A stretch of DNA of 64,000 nt, taken from positions 1 through 64,000 of the forward strand of contig JAPPGE010000069.1 in the NCBI GenBank assembly GCA_028821455.1, read 5' to 3'. The stretch is from a bacterium (lineage in GTDB: Bacteria; Pseudomonadota; Alphaproteobacteria; SP197). Below the pieces are notes generated by a model. That model was not told the origin of the DNA. It worked only from the letters and a program-made list of their open reading frames with translations, and did not search any database. Positions 16,135 through 25,735 of this stretch are shown one piece after another; positions within the stretch are counted from its first letter, which is position 1; the number at the start of each line of letters is the position of its first letter. Position numbers and translations under genes: made by a program.

Positions 16135-17055
16135 ATGGGAACAACGGGTTTCATTGGCCTCGGGCGCATGGGATGTCCCATGGCCTCAAATCTCGTGCGC
16201 AGGGGCTTCGATCTGGTGGTTCACGACATCGTGCCGGGTCAGGTCGACATTCTGTCACGCCTGGGCGCCGTGCCTGCCGCATCGCCGGCGGGGGTGGCGG
16301 CCGAGGCGGAGGTGGTGATTACCATGCTCCCCGGTCCGTCCAGTGTCCGCGAGGTCATTGCCGGAGAAGGCGGAATTCTCACCACGGCCCGGCGCGGCAC
16401 CATCGTCATGGACATGAGCACCATCGATCCCGGAACCACGGACGCCATGGCGGAACTCTGCCACGGCAGGGGGCTTGAGTTCGTTGACGCACCGGTGGGT
16501 CGTCTTGCTTCCCATGCGGATGCCGGAGAGTCCCTCTTCATGGTGGGCGGCACATCCGACAATCTCGAACGTGTCCGGCCGCTTCTCGAGGCCATGGGGA
16601 CGGCGATCTTCCACTGCGGCCCGTGCGGTACGGGGACGCGCACGAAGCTCGTCAACAACTTCATTTCCACGGCATCCTGCCAGATCAACGCCGAGGCGCT
16701 CGTTCTCGCGGCGGGCTTCGGACTCGATCTCGACAGTACGCTCGACGTGATCTGTGGCACGTCGGCCATCAACGGGCAGATCAGTTCGGCCTGGCCCGTC
16801 AAGGTGCTGGCCGACGACACCTCTCCCGGGTTCACCATCGACCTGGCGCACAAGGATCTCTCACTCGTCGTCGAAGCCGCCAACGCCACCGGCGTGCCGA
16901 TGCCCATGGCCGCCGCTGCCCGGGAAGCCTACAGTGTGGCGAAGGTGCGCGGATATGGCGGCAAGGACTTTTCGGCCATGCTCGATGTGCACTGTGACAT
17001 TACCGGCACTCCGCAGCCTCGCCTCATCGCCAACTCGAGATATCGCAGCACCTAG
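16135..17055 (+). CDS. NAD(P)-dependent beta-hydroxyacid dehydrogenase, YihU-like
   Basis: A 306-residue member of the 3-hydroxyisobutyrate dehydrogenase family. The dinucleotide motif is FIGLGRMGCPMASNL at 6-20, the substrate motif is VDAPVGRLASHADAGES, and the catalytic lysine lies in GTRTKLVNNFIS. The wording DxPVGR plus SWPxKVLxxDxSPxFxIDLAHKDL is closest to E. coli YihU, the 3-sulfolactaldehyde reductase, rather than to MmsB or GarR. No other sulfoquinovose gene lies here, so the substrate is open. GTGGAGGAAACTC supplies the ribosome-binding site. Confidence 0.85.
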   Translation: MGTTGFIGLGRMGCPMASNLVRRGFDLVVHDIVPGQVDILSRLGAVPAASPAGVAAEAEVVITMLPGPSSVREVIAGEGGILTTARRGTIVMDMSTIDPGTTDAMAELCHGRGLEFVDAPVGRLASHADAGESLFMVGGTSDNLERVRPLLEAMGTAIFHCGPCGTGTRTKLVNNFISTASCQINAEALVLAAGFGLDLDSTLDVICGTSAINGQISSAWPVKVLADDTSPGFTIDLAHKDLSLVVEAANATGVPMPMAAAAREAYSVAKVRGYGGKDFSAMLDVHCDITGTPQPRLIANSRYRST

Positions 17056-17146
17056 GCGGCGACGGAGGCCCCGGAACAACCGACTCTTGTTGAGTTCGCA
17101 TGGATGATCTATTTGAACGTGGGGCCACATTCTGGCGGACGGACGG

Positions 17147-18559
17147 GTGATATCCGAGATCAGGTATGTTTCGACCCGCGGGGGGGCGGCCGAAGCGGGC
17201 TTCGAGGAAATCCTGCTGGGTGGACTGGCCCCCGATGGGGGGCTGTGGCTTCCGAAGACCTGGCCCTGGTTCGCGGCCGAGGACTTTCGAGCCATGCAGG
17301 GCATGACATACGCCGAGATTGTCGCGCGCGTCATCCAGCCCTTCGTTGCCGGCTGGATCAGGCCGGACGATCTGCTCGCCATGACACGCCAGGCTTATGC
17401 GCGATTCGACCATCCCGCCGTCATTCCCATGGTGCAGACGACGGACAACGACTGGCTTCTCGAACTGTTTCATGGCCCGACCTTCGCCTTCAAGGATCTG
17501 GCCCTGCAGCTTCTCGCCCGCCTCATGGACCGGGCACTCGAAGCGAGGGGTGAACGGGTCACCGTTCTGGGCGCTACGTCGGGAGACACCGGTTCGGCGG
17601 CCATCGCCGGGTGTGCCGGCCGGCGCAACATGGACATCTTCATCCTGTTTCCCAAGGGCAGGATCAGCGACATCCAGCGGCGCCAGATGACGACCGTGGT
17701 CGCCGGCAACGTCCACTGTATCGCTATCGAGGGGACGTTTGACGACTGCCAGTCCCTGGTGAAGGCCATGTTCAACGATGCGGCCTTCGCGGCATCCCGA
17801 AGGCTGACGGCGGTCAACTCCATAAACTGGACCCGCATCGTGGCGCAGGCAGCCTATTGCATCGCCGCGGCCGTCCGCCTCGGTGCGCCGGATCGCAAGG
17901 TGGCCTTCTCCATTCCCTCCGCCAACTTCGGCGCCTGTTTTGCCGCATGGTGTGCCGTCAGAATGGGGCTTGCCGTTGACCGTCTGGTGGTGGCGACCAA
18001 TGCCAACGACATCCTGCACCGGTTCTTCCAGACCGGACACTACACGCCGCGTGATGTCGTCGCGACGTTGTCACCAAGCATGGATATCCAGATCTCGAGC
18101 AATTTCGAACGTCTGCTGTTCGAACTCTACGATCGCGACGGCAGTTCCATCCAGCGCCTGATGGGACGCCTGCCACGTCTGGGGTCATTCGACGTCACGG
18201 CGCGGGCCCTGATGCGGGCGCGTTCCATCATCGCCAGCCATCGTCTTGATGACGACGGAATCATCGCCGAGATGCGACGCATGTGGCGCGAACACGGCGT
18301 CATGGTTGATCCTCACACCGCTTGTGGAACGGCGGCCGCGCGTGAGGTCGGAATAGATCCGGGCGTTCCGGTAATCATGCATGCCCAGGCCCATCCGGCG
18401 AAGTTTCCGGAAGCGGTCGTGGCCGCGCTGGGAGAACCGCCGAAAACCCCCGCGAAACTCTCGAGAATTCAGGGGCTGACAGAGAACATGACGACCTTGC
18501 CAAACGATATCGACATCGTGCAGGGTTACGTCCGCGACAACACGGAGGCGGACGGTTGA
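17147..18559 (+). CDS. thrC: Threonine synthase
   Basis: This PLP enzyme converts O-phosphohomoserine to threonine, the last step of threonine synthesis. The 470 residues include the N-terminal YVSTRGGAAEAGFEE, the PLP lysine at 116 in FHGPTFAFKDLALQ, and the phosphate-binding VLGATSGDTGSAA. It is the long (E. coli/yeast) subtype. The GTG at 17147 is the only start that gives the family N-terminus. It leads a run thrC / M16 peptidase / RimJ-like acetyltransferase, an arrangement I recall from other alphaproteobacteria. Confidence 0.95.
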   Translation: MISEIRYVSTRGGAAEAGFEEILLGGLAPDGGLWLPKTWPWFAAEDFRAMQGMTYAEIVARVIQPFVAGWIRPDDLLAMTRQAYARFDHPAVIPMVQTTDNDWLLELFHGPTFAFKDLALQLLARLMDRALEARGERVTVLGATSGDTGSAAIAGCAGRRNMDIFILFPKGRISDIQRRQMTTVVAGNVHCIAIEGTFDDCQSLVKAMFNDAAFAASRRLTAVNSINWTRIVAQAAYCIAAAVRLGAPDRKVAFSIPSANFGACFAAWCAVRMGLAVDRLVVATNANDILHRFFQTGHYTPRDVVATLSPSMDIQISSNFERLLFELYDRDGSSIQRLMGRLPRLGSFDVTARALMRARSIIASHRLDDDGIIAEMRRMWREHGVMVDPHTACGTAAAREVGIDPGVPVIMHAQAHPAKFPEAVVAALGEPPKTPAKLSRIQGLTENMTTLPNDIDIVQGYVRDNTEADG

Positions 18560-18587
18560 TCGAGCGGCCGATGCGGATCGGGCAGCC

Positions 18588-19874
18588 TTGAGTCTGGACG
18601 TCACACGCCTCGCCAACGGTTTGAGGGTCGTCACCGACAGCATCGAGGGTGTCGGCTCTGCTGCGGTGGGTGTCTGGGTCAATGTCGGCGCGCGCGACGA
18701 GCCTGACCATCTCCACGGTATCTCGCATCTTCTCGAACACATGGCGTTCAAGGGCACGGAGCGGCGCAATGCGCGCATGATTGCCCAGGAGATCGAGGAT
18801 GTCGGCGGATATGTGAACGCCTACACCACGCGCGAGAACACGGCCTACTATGCCCGGGTCCTCGGGGACGATGTGCCGCTGGCCATCGACGTTCTTGGAG
18901 ACATCCTGCAGAACTCCGTCTTCGATGAAAGCGAACTCGAAAAGGAGCGCTGGGTCGTCGAACAGGAGATTGCCCAGGTCTTCGACACCCCGGATGATCT
19001 CGTCTTTGACCTGTTTCAGGAGTGCGCCTTCCCCGACCAGCCCATGGGGCGCTCCATCCTCGGCACACCGGCGAGCATCGCCGGCATGACCCGGCAGACC
19101 CTTCTTGGACACATGACCGGCCACTACACTGCCGAGAGCATGGTGCTGTCGGCTGCCGGAGCCGTCGATCACGGGGAGATCGTGCGCCTGGCAGAGGACC
19201 AGTTCTGCGACCTGCCCCGTTCGAACGGCCATCTCCCGCGTCCTGCGGCCTATGCCGGTGGAGCCATTGACCGCAAGGATGACGTCGAGCAGGTCCATCT
19301 CGTCATGGGGTGCCCGGGGTTCGGTATCTGCGACGACAACTACTACCCGGTCCAGTTCTTCAGCAACGCTCTGGGTGGCGGCATGTCGTCGCGTCTGTTC
19401 CAGGAGATCCGCGAGGACCGGGGACTCGCCTACACCATCTATTCGTTCCACTCGGCCTTTGAAGACAGCGGCCTCTTCGGCATCTATGCCGGGTGTGCCG
19501 AAGCCGATGCCCGGGAAGTGGCGAACCTGGTCGTCGACGCGATCGCGCGAACGACAGACGGCCTCGCCGATGACGAGATCGAGCGGGCCCGCACGCAGAT
19601 GAAGGCGGGGCTCCTGATGGCGCGGGAGAGCACGGCTGCGCGATGCGAGGCGCTGGCGCGCCAGATGCTTGTCTTCGGGCGCACCATCACCGAGGAAGAA
19701 ATCGTTGCGAAGATCGAGGCCGTGTGCGCGGCGGATATCCGCAAGTGCGCCGAGACCCTGTTCCAGGGCACACGTCCTGCGATGGCCTGCATCGGACCGG
19801 AAGAGGGCATCGTTCCGTACGGGAAGATCCTGTTGGGTCTGGGCAAGGAATCAGGGGCGTGTTCGCCTTCCTGA
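18588..19874 (+). CDS. M16 family zinc metallopeptidase (processing-peptidase-like)
   Basis: A 428-residue pitrilysin-family peptidase related to mitochondrial processing peptidase beta and bacterial PqqF/YmxG-type enzymes. The inverted zinc motif HLLEH (His47, Glu50, His51) lies in GISHLLEHMAFKGT, with the distal Glu in RWVVEQEIAQVFDTPDD. The second half has the non-catalytic M16C fold (SSRLFQEIREDRGLAYTIYS). The TTG at 18588 starts at the usual position before LDVTRLANGLRVV. The 3' end overlaps the next gene by 16 nt. The substrate is unknown; no signal peptide is visible. Confidence 0.92.
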   Translation: MSLDVTRLANGLRVVTDSIEGVGSAAVGVWVNVGARDEPDHLHGISHLLEHMAFKGTERRNARMIAQEIEDVGGYVNAYTTRENTAYYARVLGDDVPLAIDVLGDILQNSVFDESELEKERWVVEQEIAQVFDTPDDLVFDLFQECAFPDQPMGRSILGTPASIAGMTRQTLLGHMTGHYTAESMVLSAAGAVDHGEIVRLAEDQFCDLPRSNGHLPRPAAYAGGAIDRKDDVEQVHLVMGCPGFGICDDNYYPVQFFSNALGGGMSSRLFQEIREDRGLAYTIYSFHSAFEDSGLFGIYAGCAEADAREVANLVVDAIARTTDGLADDEIERARTQMKAGLLMARESTAARCEALARQMLVFGRTITEEEIVAKIEAVCAADIRKCAETLFQGTRPAMACIGPEEGIVPYGKILLGLGKESGACSPS

Positions 19875-20476
19875 GGAAACCGGCATCACGGCACCAGCTT
19901 GCCTGTCTCGAGAGCGTCAGGCTGGCGCTCCGGCCGCCTGCCATCGATGACTGGCCGCAATGGGCCAGGTTGCGCAACGAAAGCAGGGACTTCCTGCAGC
20001 CCTGGGAACCGACATGGCCGCGCAACGCGTTGACCAGGGGTTCCTTCACCCGACGCATCAAGCTGCAGGCGCGCGATCGTGAGGCCGGAACGGCGCTCAG
20101 CTGGTTCCTGATCCGGCGAGATGATGAAGCGCTCATGGGTGGGGTGACGGTGAGCGACATTCGCCGGGGTGTGGCAAGTTCGGGAACCCTTGGATACTGG
20201 ATTGGCCGCTCCTATTCCCGCCAGGGGTACATGAGCGAGGCCGTGGAGGCGGTGATCGACCATGTCTTCGACGAGTTCGGACTGCATCGCCTGGAGGCGG
20301 CCTGTCTGCCGGCCAACGAAGCGAGCCGCCGGCTCCTTGTTTCCAGGGGATTCAGTCTCGAGGGGATAGCCCGCAGCTACCTCAAGATCGACGGAGACTG
20401 GCGCGACCACCTGCTGTTCTCCCTAATCGAATCGGAATGGCGTCCATCGCGCCGATCACATGGACCGGAGCCCTGA
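19859..20476 (+). CDS. GNAT acetyltransferase, RimJ-like
   Basis: A 205-residue N-acetyltransferase of the RimJ/RimL group, which acetylates the N-terminal alanine of ribosomal protein S5 in E. coli. The N-terminal motif (LRPPAIDDWPQWARLRNESR, then FLQPWEPTWP) and acetyl-CoA region (WIGRSYSRQGYMSEAVEAVI, then HRLEAACLPANEASRRLLVS) are typical. The GTG at 19859 overlaps the end of the peptidase gene and is preceded by AGGGG. An S5 role is inferred from similarity only. Confidence 0.87.
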   Translation: MFAFLRKPASRHQLACLESVRLALRPPAIDDWPQWARLRNESRDFLQPWEPTWPRNALTRGSFTRRIKLQARDREAGTALSWFLIRRDDEALMGGVTVSDIRRGVASSGTLGYWIGRSYSRQGYMSEAVEAVIDHVFDEFGLHRLEAACLPANEASRRLLVSRGFSLEGIARSYLKIDGDWRDHLLFSLIESEWRPSRRSHGPEP

Positions 20477-20918
20477 GAGTTTGAATCGCAGACCAGGCAT
20501 CTGGTTCTTGCGTGTCGCCTCGAGCGCATGGCTCTCGTGTCACAAGCCGATTCCGGGACGGCAGTGACGGGATCACCATTGAAGAAATAAGGCCGTGGAG
20601 GTCAAACTTCACGGCAGGGACTGAGGTCGTCCCCCTGAAGGCCACAGCGCTGCGTGACCGGAACGGCTGACACTTCATGGACCGCCGGCGCATCTATGCC
20701 GCCGGGCCAATGTCTCCACGAGACGCAATGCGTCCGACAAGTGGCATGTCGCGACGTCGGGTCAATCTGCGGTTGGGACGTGCGAAGCGGTCCTGGTGAA
20801 TTTGTCTGTCCATGTTCGGAGGGTGTAGTCTTACGAACTTCGGTCCTCCCGGATAGGGCGGACACACACGCAGCCGGGACTGCGTCGACAGTTCTCCCGG
20901 CACCAGAGGAGGGAGAGG
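20477..20918. other. Intergenic, 442 bp, no gene seen
   Basis: No frame on either strand shows a family or convincing coding pattern. A weak sigma-70-like pair, TTGTCT at 20802-20807 and TAGTCT at 20826-20831 (18-bp spacer), could drive the downstream binding-protein gene, whose start has GAGGAGGGAGAGG upstream. Confidence 0.45.
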
Positions 20919-22037
20919 ATGGATACCAGGAAGTTTGTCGAGACATGGCGCAGCGGAACGATGTCGCGGCGCACCTTCGAAGGTGGTCTGGCGGCCGCGG
21001 GGCTCGGACTCGTGACCGTGCCTGCCGTACGCCGGCCGGCGCACGCGGCCGGCGAGGTGACGTATTTCGGCTGGTCCGGCTACGAGTCAGAGGGGTTCCA
21101 TACCGCCTACACCGAAAAGTACGGCGGATCGCCGGAGGCCGCCTTCTGGGCCACGGAGGAAGAGGCGCTCCAGAAGATGCGCCAGGGCTTCACGCCTGAC
21201 GTCATGCATCCGTGCACCTATACACTGCACAAGTGGCGGGACGCGGGCGTCCTCATGGCGCTTGATCCCGACCGTCTGGCGTGGCTGCCCGACATGTTCG
21301 AGAGCCTCAATGACGTCGCCGGTGCGGTGCATGACGGCATTCGCTACTTCATGCCGATGGACTGGGGCAATTCCACGGTTCTTTATCGCTCGGACATCGT
21401 CGCGCCCGAACACGCCGGCGAGAACCTCAGTTGGGCGATCATCTACGAGGATTGGTACAAGGGGCGAGTCGCCACGTACGACACGGAAGCGAATGTCCAG
21501 ATTGCGGGCCTGCTGCTGGGCTACGATGACATCTTCAACCTGACCGACGAGCAGCTTCTGAGTACGAGGCCGCTACTGGAAAAGCAGCGCGAGAACCTGC
21601 GCTTCTACTGGGGCGATGTTTCGGAGATTGACCAGGCCCTTGCCTCCGGGGAACTGGTGGCAGCCTATGGCTGGAACGACTCGTACGTGCGTCTGCGCGC
21701 CCAGGGCGTGCCGATCGAACTTGGCATTCCCAAGGAAGGAATCTTCACCTGGCTGTGCGGGCTCACGATCCACCCCGGAACGAAGGATATCGACGCCGCC
21801 TACGACCTCGTCAATGCGATGACCAGTCCGGAAGCCGGCGCATTCGAGATCGAGAACTTCGGCTTCGGTCACGCCAACAAGAAGGCCTTTGATCTGGTTT
21901 CCGATGACGCGCTTGCGGACCTGGGGCTGAGCACACCGGAGGCCCTGCTCAGCAACGGGATCTTCTTTGCCGCCATGGACGGGCAGATCGAGGAGAAGTA
22001 CATCCGCCTGTTCGACGAGGTGAAGGCAGGCTTCTGA
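20919..22037 (+). CDS. Tat-exported PotD-like ABC substrate-binding protein
   Basis: A 372-residue extracellular solute-binding protein of the spermidine/putrescine (PotD/PotF) group. The N-terminus has a twin-arginine signal (MSRRTFEGGLAAAGLGLVT at 15-33, cut near AHAAG), so it is exported folded. Mature features include VTYFGWSGYESEGF, EALQKMRQGFTPDVMHPCTY, MDWGNSTVLYRSD and GWNDSYVRLRAQGVPIELGIPKEG. No permease or ATPase genes adjoin it, so it is an orphan here. The next gene, a HemL-like aminotransferase, may act on the imported amine (inference). Confidence 0.87.
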   Translation: MDTRKFVETWRSGTMSRRTFEGGLAAAGLGLVTVPAVRRPAHAAGEVTYFGWSGYESEGFHTAYTEKYGGSPEAAFWATEEEALQKMRQGFTPDVMHPCTYTLHKWRDAGVLMALDPDRLAWLPDMFESLNDVAGAVHDGIRYFMPMDWGNSTVLYRSDIVAPEHAGENLSWAIIYEDWYKGRVATYDTEANVQIAGLLLGYDDIFNLTDEQLLSTRPLLEKQRENLRFYWGDVSEIDQALASGELVAAYGWNDSYVRLRAQGVPIELGIPKEGIFTWLCGLTIHPGTKDIDAAYDLVNAMTSPEAGAFEIENFGFGHANKKAFDLVSDDALADLGLSTPEALLSNGIFFAAMDGQIEEKYIRLFDEVKAGF

Positions 22038-22059
22038 GACGGTTGGCCGCGTTCTCTGG

Positions 22060-22090
22060 CCGGGCCTGGGCGCACGTCGCTCCGGCCCGG
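22060..22090. terminator. Candidate stem-loop terminator after the binding-protein gene
   Basis: CCGGGCC at 22060-22066 pairs perfectly with GGCCCGG at 22084-22090 across a 17-nt loop, 23 bp after the stop codon. There is no T-run, so terminator function is uncertain. Confidence 0.3.
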
Positions 22091-22291
22091 TCATTCATGG
22101 GCTGTCGACGGTTCTGCTTCCCGGTCGTGATGACGGGTATCCGCCGACTGGCGGCGGGGAGTTCTTTGTCGCAGGACGGATTTGCCATGCGAGCGCTCCC
22201 CCCGTCCCCGGGGCGGAGGTCGAGACGACACACATCATTGATGCGGCGACGACGCGGGGCAGTTTCCCCGTGTCGTCCATAAGAGGACGAC

Positions 22292-23668
22292 ATGTCGGTG
22301 GAGAGAATCGATAGGTCCAGACTGCGCGTTCTTCGAGAACATGAGGACGCCGAATTCGTCCGTCGCCGCCCGCGGTCGCGCGAACTGCTCGAGCGTGGTC
22401 GTGCCTCCATGCCGGGCGGGGTGCCGATGTCCTGGATGACGGGGCTCTACGAACACGCGACAATGTTCCCGGTATCAGGCGACGGGGCCTGTTTCGAGGA
22501 TGTCGATGGCCACTGCTACCTGGACATGAACCAGGTCGATGTCGCGGGCTTTCTGGGCTTCGCACCGCCACCGGTCACCGAGGCGTTGAGTGCCCAGGCG
22601 GCCCGGGGTTCTTCCTTCCTGTTGCCGTCCGAGGACAGCATCGTGGTGGCCGAAGACCTGGCCCGGCGCGTGGGCCTGCCGTTCTGGCAATTCACGGGCG
22701 CCGTTTCCAACGCGAACGCGGAGGCCATCCGCCTGGCACGGGTCAGTACGGGACGCGAACGCGTGCTCATGTTCGAAGGGAAGTATCACGGTGACATCGA
22801 TGATGTCCTGGGACGACATGATGGCGAAGGTCCGAAGGCCGCCGTGCCGGGGCGTATCGCCAATGCCCCCCGGGGCGAGGTGACGATCCCGTTCAACGAC
22901 CTCGCCGCGCTCGAGGCGATGCTCGCGGCAGGTGATATCGCCTGCGTGCTCAGCGAGCCCATGTTGACCAACTTCAATCTCATCTTTCCCGACGACGGCT
23001 TCTGGACGCAGGCCGAAGCAATCATCCGCGCCGCCGGCGCCCTGCTGATCATCGACGAAGCGCACACACATTCCTTTGCGTACGGCGGATTGACGAACGC
23101 CTGGCAGCTTTCGCCAGACGTTGTCACGCTGGGCAAGGGTCTTGGCAGCGGTGTCCCCTTTGGTGCCTACGGAATGACCGCAGAGTTGGCCCGGGTCCTG
23201 GAGCGCCACGCGAAACCCCCGTCGCCTCTGGAAGGCGGCGGCGCGACCCTTGTAACCGGTGGTACCACGTACGCGAATGCGCTGGTCCTGGCGGCTGCAC
23301 GCGCCGCGCTGGAGCGGTGTTTGACGCCGGAAGCATACATTCGCAACGAATCGCTTGGCAGAAGGCTCGCCGTAGGCCTCGAGGAGATCTTTGCAAGGCG
23401 GGATCTCGACTGGAGGGTGCCGCAGATCGGTGGCCGCTGCGGCTGGGTGCTTGGCCCGGATCTGCCGCGCAACACCGGGGATTCCGCCGCGACGATGGAC
23501 ATTTTCTTCTCCAATTCACGGCGCGTGTTCATGGCCAACCGGGGAATTTGGGAAGCGCTGGATACGGCGGGTCCGGCGTGCTCCTTTGCCCATGACGAGG
23601 CCGACGTGGATCGCTATCTGGAAGTCGCCGAGGCCTTCGTGGAAGCCACCACGACGCCTGCTTCCTGA
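22292..23668 (+). CDS. Class III PLP aminotransferase, HemL-like
   Basis: A 458-residue fold-type I PLP enzyme related to glutamate-1-semialdehyde aminomutase. It shows YLDMNQVDVAGFLGFAPPPV, the cofactor Asp in LLIIDEAHTHSF (255-262) and the Schiff-base Lys282 in VTLGKGLGSGVPFGAYGM. The phosphate-binding stretch is unusual, AVSNANAEAIRLARVSTGR instead of the common SGTEAxxxAIRLAR. This argues against true HemL and for a transaminase of another amine or amino acid. It lies 254 bp after the PotD-like gene on the same strand. Confidence 0.85.
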   Translation: MSVERIDRSRLRVLREHEDAEFVRRRPRSRELLERGRASMPGGVPMSWMTGLYEHATMFPVSGDGACFEDVDGHCYLDMNQVDVAGFLGFAPPPVTEALSAQAARGSSFLLPSEDSIVVAEDLARRVGLPFWQFTGAVSNANAEAIRLARVSTGRERVLMFEGKYHGDIDDVLGRHDGEGPKAAVPGRIANAPRGEVTIPFNDLAALEAMLAAGDIACVLSEPMLTNFNLIFPDDGFWTQAEAIIRAAGALLIIDEAHTHSFAYGGLTNAWQLSPDVVTLGKGLGSGVPFGAYGMTAELARVLERHAKPPSPLEGGGATLVTGGTTYANALVLAAARAALERCLTPEAYIRNESLGRRLAVGLEEIFARRDLDWRVPQIGGRCGWVLGPDLPRNTGDSAATMDIFFSNSRRVFMANRGIWEALDTAGPACSFAHDEADVDRYLEVAEAFVEATTTPAS

Positions 23669-23762
23669 TGGCGTGTTTGCCCTCCACGGGTTGCGGCGAA
23701 TGCAAAGGGCCGTGTCCGTTCGAGGCTCCTCAGCTGGCTTCCTGTGACAGGAAGGTGAACAC

Positions 23763-25403
23763 ATGATGATCACGAAACGGGTGTTCGAGGGCGGACGCGT
23801 CTTCACCTCGGATCCTGACAATCCCTGGGCGGAGGCCCTTGTCGTTGACGGTGACCGGATCGCCTTCGTGGGCGGTGCGGAGAATGCGGCCGCCGTGGCC
23901 GGTGACGATGCTGAGCACATTAACGTTGACGGCGGTCTCGTCTTGCCTGGCTTTGTCGATGGTCACGTGCACATCACGCTGACGGGCTCCTCCATGCTCA
24001 AGGCGTATCTTCGCGATGCCACGAGCGTCGAGGAGATCCAGCGTCGGGTCAAGGCGTGGGCCGACGACAATCCGCATGAACCACGCGTCCTCGGGACCGA
24101 CTGGGTGCACTCGGTCCTGCCGGACAACAAGCCCACCAAGGAGATGCTGGATGCGGTCGTGTCCGATCGGCCGGTGTATCTCGAGGCCTTTGATTTCCAT
24201 TCCTGCTGGGTCAACTCGGCCGCGCTCGAGGAACTCGGCATCGACGACGACACGCCGGATCCGGCTGGCGGGACCATCGCACGCGACCCTGAAACCGGCG
24301 AAGCCACCGGCCATTTGCTGGAAAGCGCCAGTTTCGCGCTGGTGGCGCCCCTTCTTGCACAGGTTGATGACGAGGTGCGGGACGGCTATGTCTCCACGGC
24401 GCTCGAGGCCTTTGCTCGTGCGGGCATCACTACGGTTGTGGAGATGGCGCTCGAGGAGGAGGCGCTCGAGTCGATTGCCAGGTTGCAAGCGGCCGGCAAG
24501 CTGACCGTGCGGGTCGTTGCGCACATGATCATCTGGCGCAAGGGCGATACCGCTGAAGAACTCGCCCTGGTGAAGAGGGCCGCCGAACTGTCCCGGGAGT
24601 ATCGGGGCGACTGGCTGCGCGTCGGTGGCGTCAAGGTCATCTCGGACGGCTCGATCGATGCCTGCACAGCCGCACTCAGCAAACCGTACACGAACGGGAC
24701 GAGCTCCGATCCCATCTGGCCACCCGAGGCGCTCGAACCGGTTGTCGAGGCAGCCGACGCCGCCGGGCTGCAGATTGCCGTTCACGCCGTGGGCGACCAG
24801 GCGATCCGCAACACAGTTGACGCAATGGAAAGGGCCATGCGGATCAACGGAACATCAGGAAAGCGCCATCGCATAGAGCACCTGGAGTACGTTCGTGCCG
24901 AGGACATCGAACGAATGGGTCGGCTCGGCATCACGGCGTCGATGCAGCCGGTGCACATGGATCCGGCCTATCTGCAGAACTGGATTGCAATGCTCGGTCC
25001 GGAGCGCGCCAATCATGGCTTCGCCTGGCCCCTGCATGACGCCGCGGGGTCGGTTCTCGCCTTCGGCACGGATGCACCCACCACCCCGCACTGGTCGCTG
25101 CCCAACATGTACATCGCCTCGACCCGCAAGTCGCCGGTCGACGAAACCCTGCCCGCACATCGGCCCGACTGGGCACTGCCGCTCGAAGCGGCCATCATCC
25201 ATGGCACCCGTGAGTCGGCCTGGGCTGCATGGCTCGACCATGTGACGGGTGTGCTGAAGCCCGGGTTCGCCGCGGATATCGCTGTTGTGGATCGCGATGT
25301 CCTTGCCCTGGGACCCGCCTCACTACTTGAGGCCAGCATCAAGCTGACGATGATGAACGGCAGGATCGTCTATTCGGTCCCGTCTCCCGTCGCCTTACCA
25401 TAG
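23763..25403 (+). CDS. YtcJ-like metal-dependent amidohydrolase
   Basis: A 546-residue amidohydrolase of the Amidohydro_3 (YtcJ) group. The metal-binding H-x-H lies in GFVDGHVHITLTG, with later histidines in AVHAVGDQAIRNT and RHRIEHLEYV and the conserved Asp in FGTDAPTTPHW. The N- and C-terminal beta-sandwich pieces (RVFTSDPDNPWAEALVVDGD; LKPGFAADIAVVDRDV) are intact. Substrates of this group are mostly unknown N-acyl or cyclic amide compounds. The start ATG 23763 follows GGAAGG. Confidence 0.9.
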   Translation: MMITKRVFEGGRVFTSDPDNPWAEALVVDGDRIAFVGGAENAAAVAGDDAEHINVDGGLVLPGFVDGHVHITLTGSSMLKAYLRDATSVEEIQRRVKAWADDNPHEPRVLGTDWVHSVLPDNKPTKEMLDAVVSDRPVYLEAFDFHSCWVNSAALEELGIDDDTPDPAGGTIARDPETGEATGHLLESASFALVAPLLAQVDDEVRDGYVSTALEAFARAGITTVVEMALEEEALESIARLQAAGKLTVRVVAHMIIWRKGDTAEELALVKRAAELSREYRGDWLRVGGVKVISDGSIDACTAALSKPYTNGTSSDPIWPPEALEPVVEAADAAGLQIAVHAVGDQAIRNTVDAMERAMRINGTSGKRHRIEHLEYVRAEDIERMGRLGITASMQPVHMDPAYLQNWIAMLGPERANHGFAWPLHDAAGSVLAFGTDAPTTPHWSLPNMYIASTRKSPVDETLPAHRPDWALPLEAAIIHGTRESAWAAWLDHVTGVLKPGFAADIAVVDRDVLALGPASLLEASIKLTMMNGRIVYSVPSPVALP

Positions 25404-25735
25404 ACCCGCACGGATCGTGTGTCTTCGTCGGCCGGTCTCCCGGTCATGAAGGCATGGAGCTGCTCGACGGGCAAAATGCCGTCATCAGGCCGGACCATGC
25501 GTACGCCGCCACCCGGAATGGGGAAGGGGGCAAAGAAGCGTGAGCCCGGCTTCACCTCGGGTGTCTTTCGGACATGTGTCCCGGCAGTCCTTCCCGCTCT
25601 GGGGAATACGACAGTGGTTGCGCCGGGCTGATTGGTGAAACAGGTTGTTCGCCTCGCCCTGATGACCGGAGTTCATCGAGCGCCATGTCATGATCCGCAG
25701 CGGTTCCCGCAGGTAATGGCGAGTTGGGGATACTG
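25404..25735. other. Intergenic with a possible small minus-strand frame
   Basis: No recognised gene. One minus-strand frame (stop 25370, GTG at 25555, open back to about 25670) reads unusually like protein, with RKTPEVKPGSRFFAPFPIP followed by VRMVRPDDGILPVEQLHAF. It lacks an ATG or good ribosome-binding site and overlaps the 3' end of the amidohydrolase gene. It might be a decayed gene; confidence is low. Confidence 0.25.

Noticed and set aside
20802-20831. Sigma-70 promoter before the PotD-like gene
   Set aside because: Only three to four matches per hexamer, so it is noted in the intergenic entry but not listed as a separate feature.
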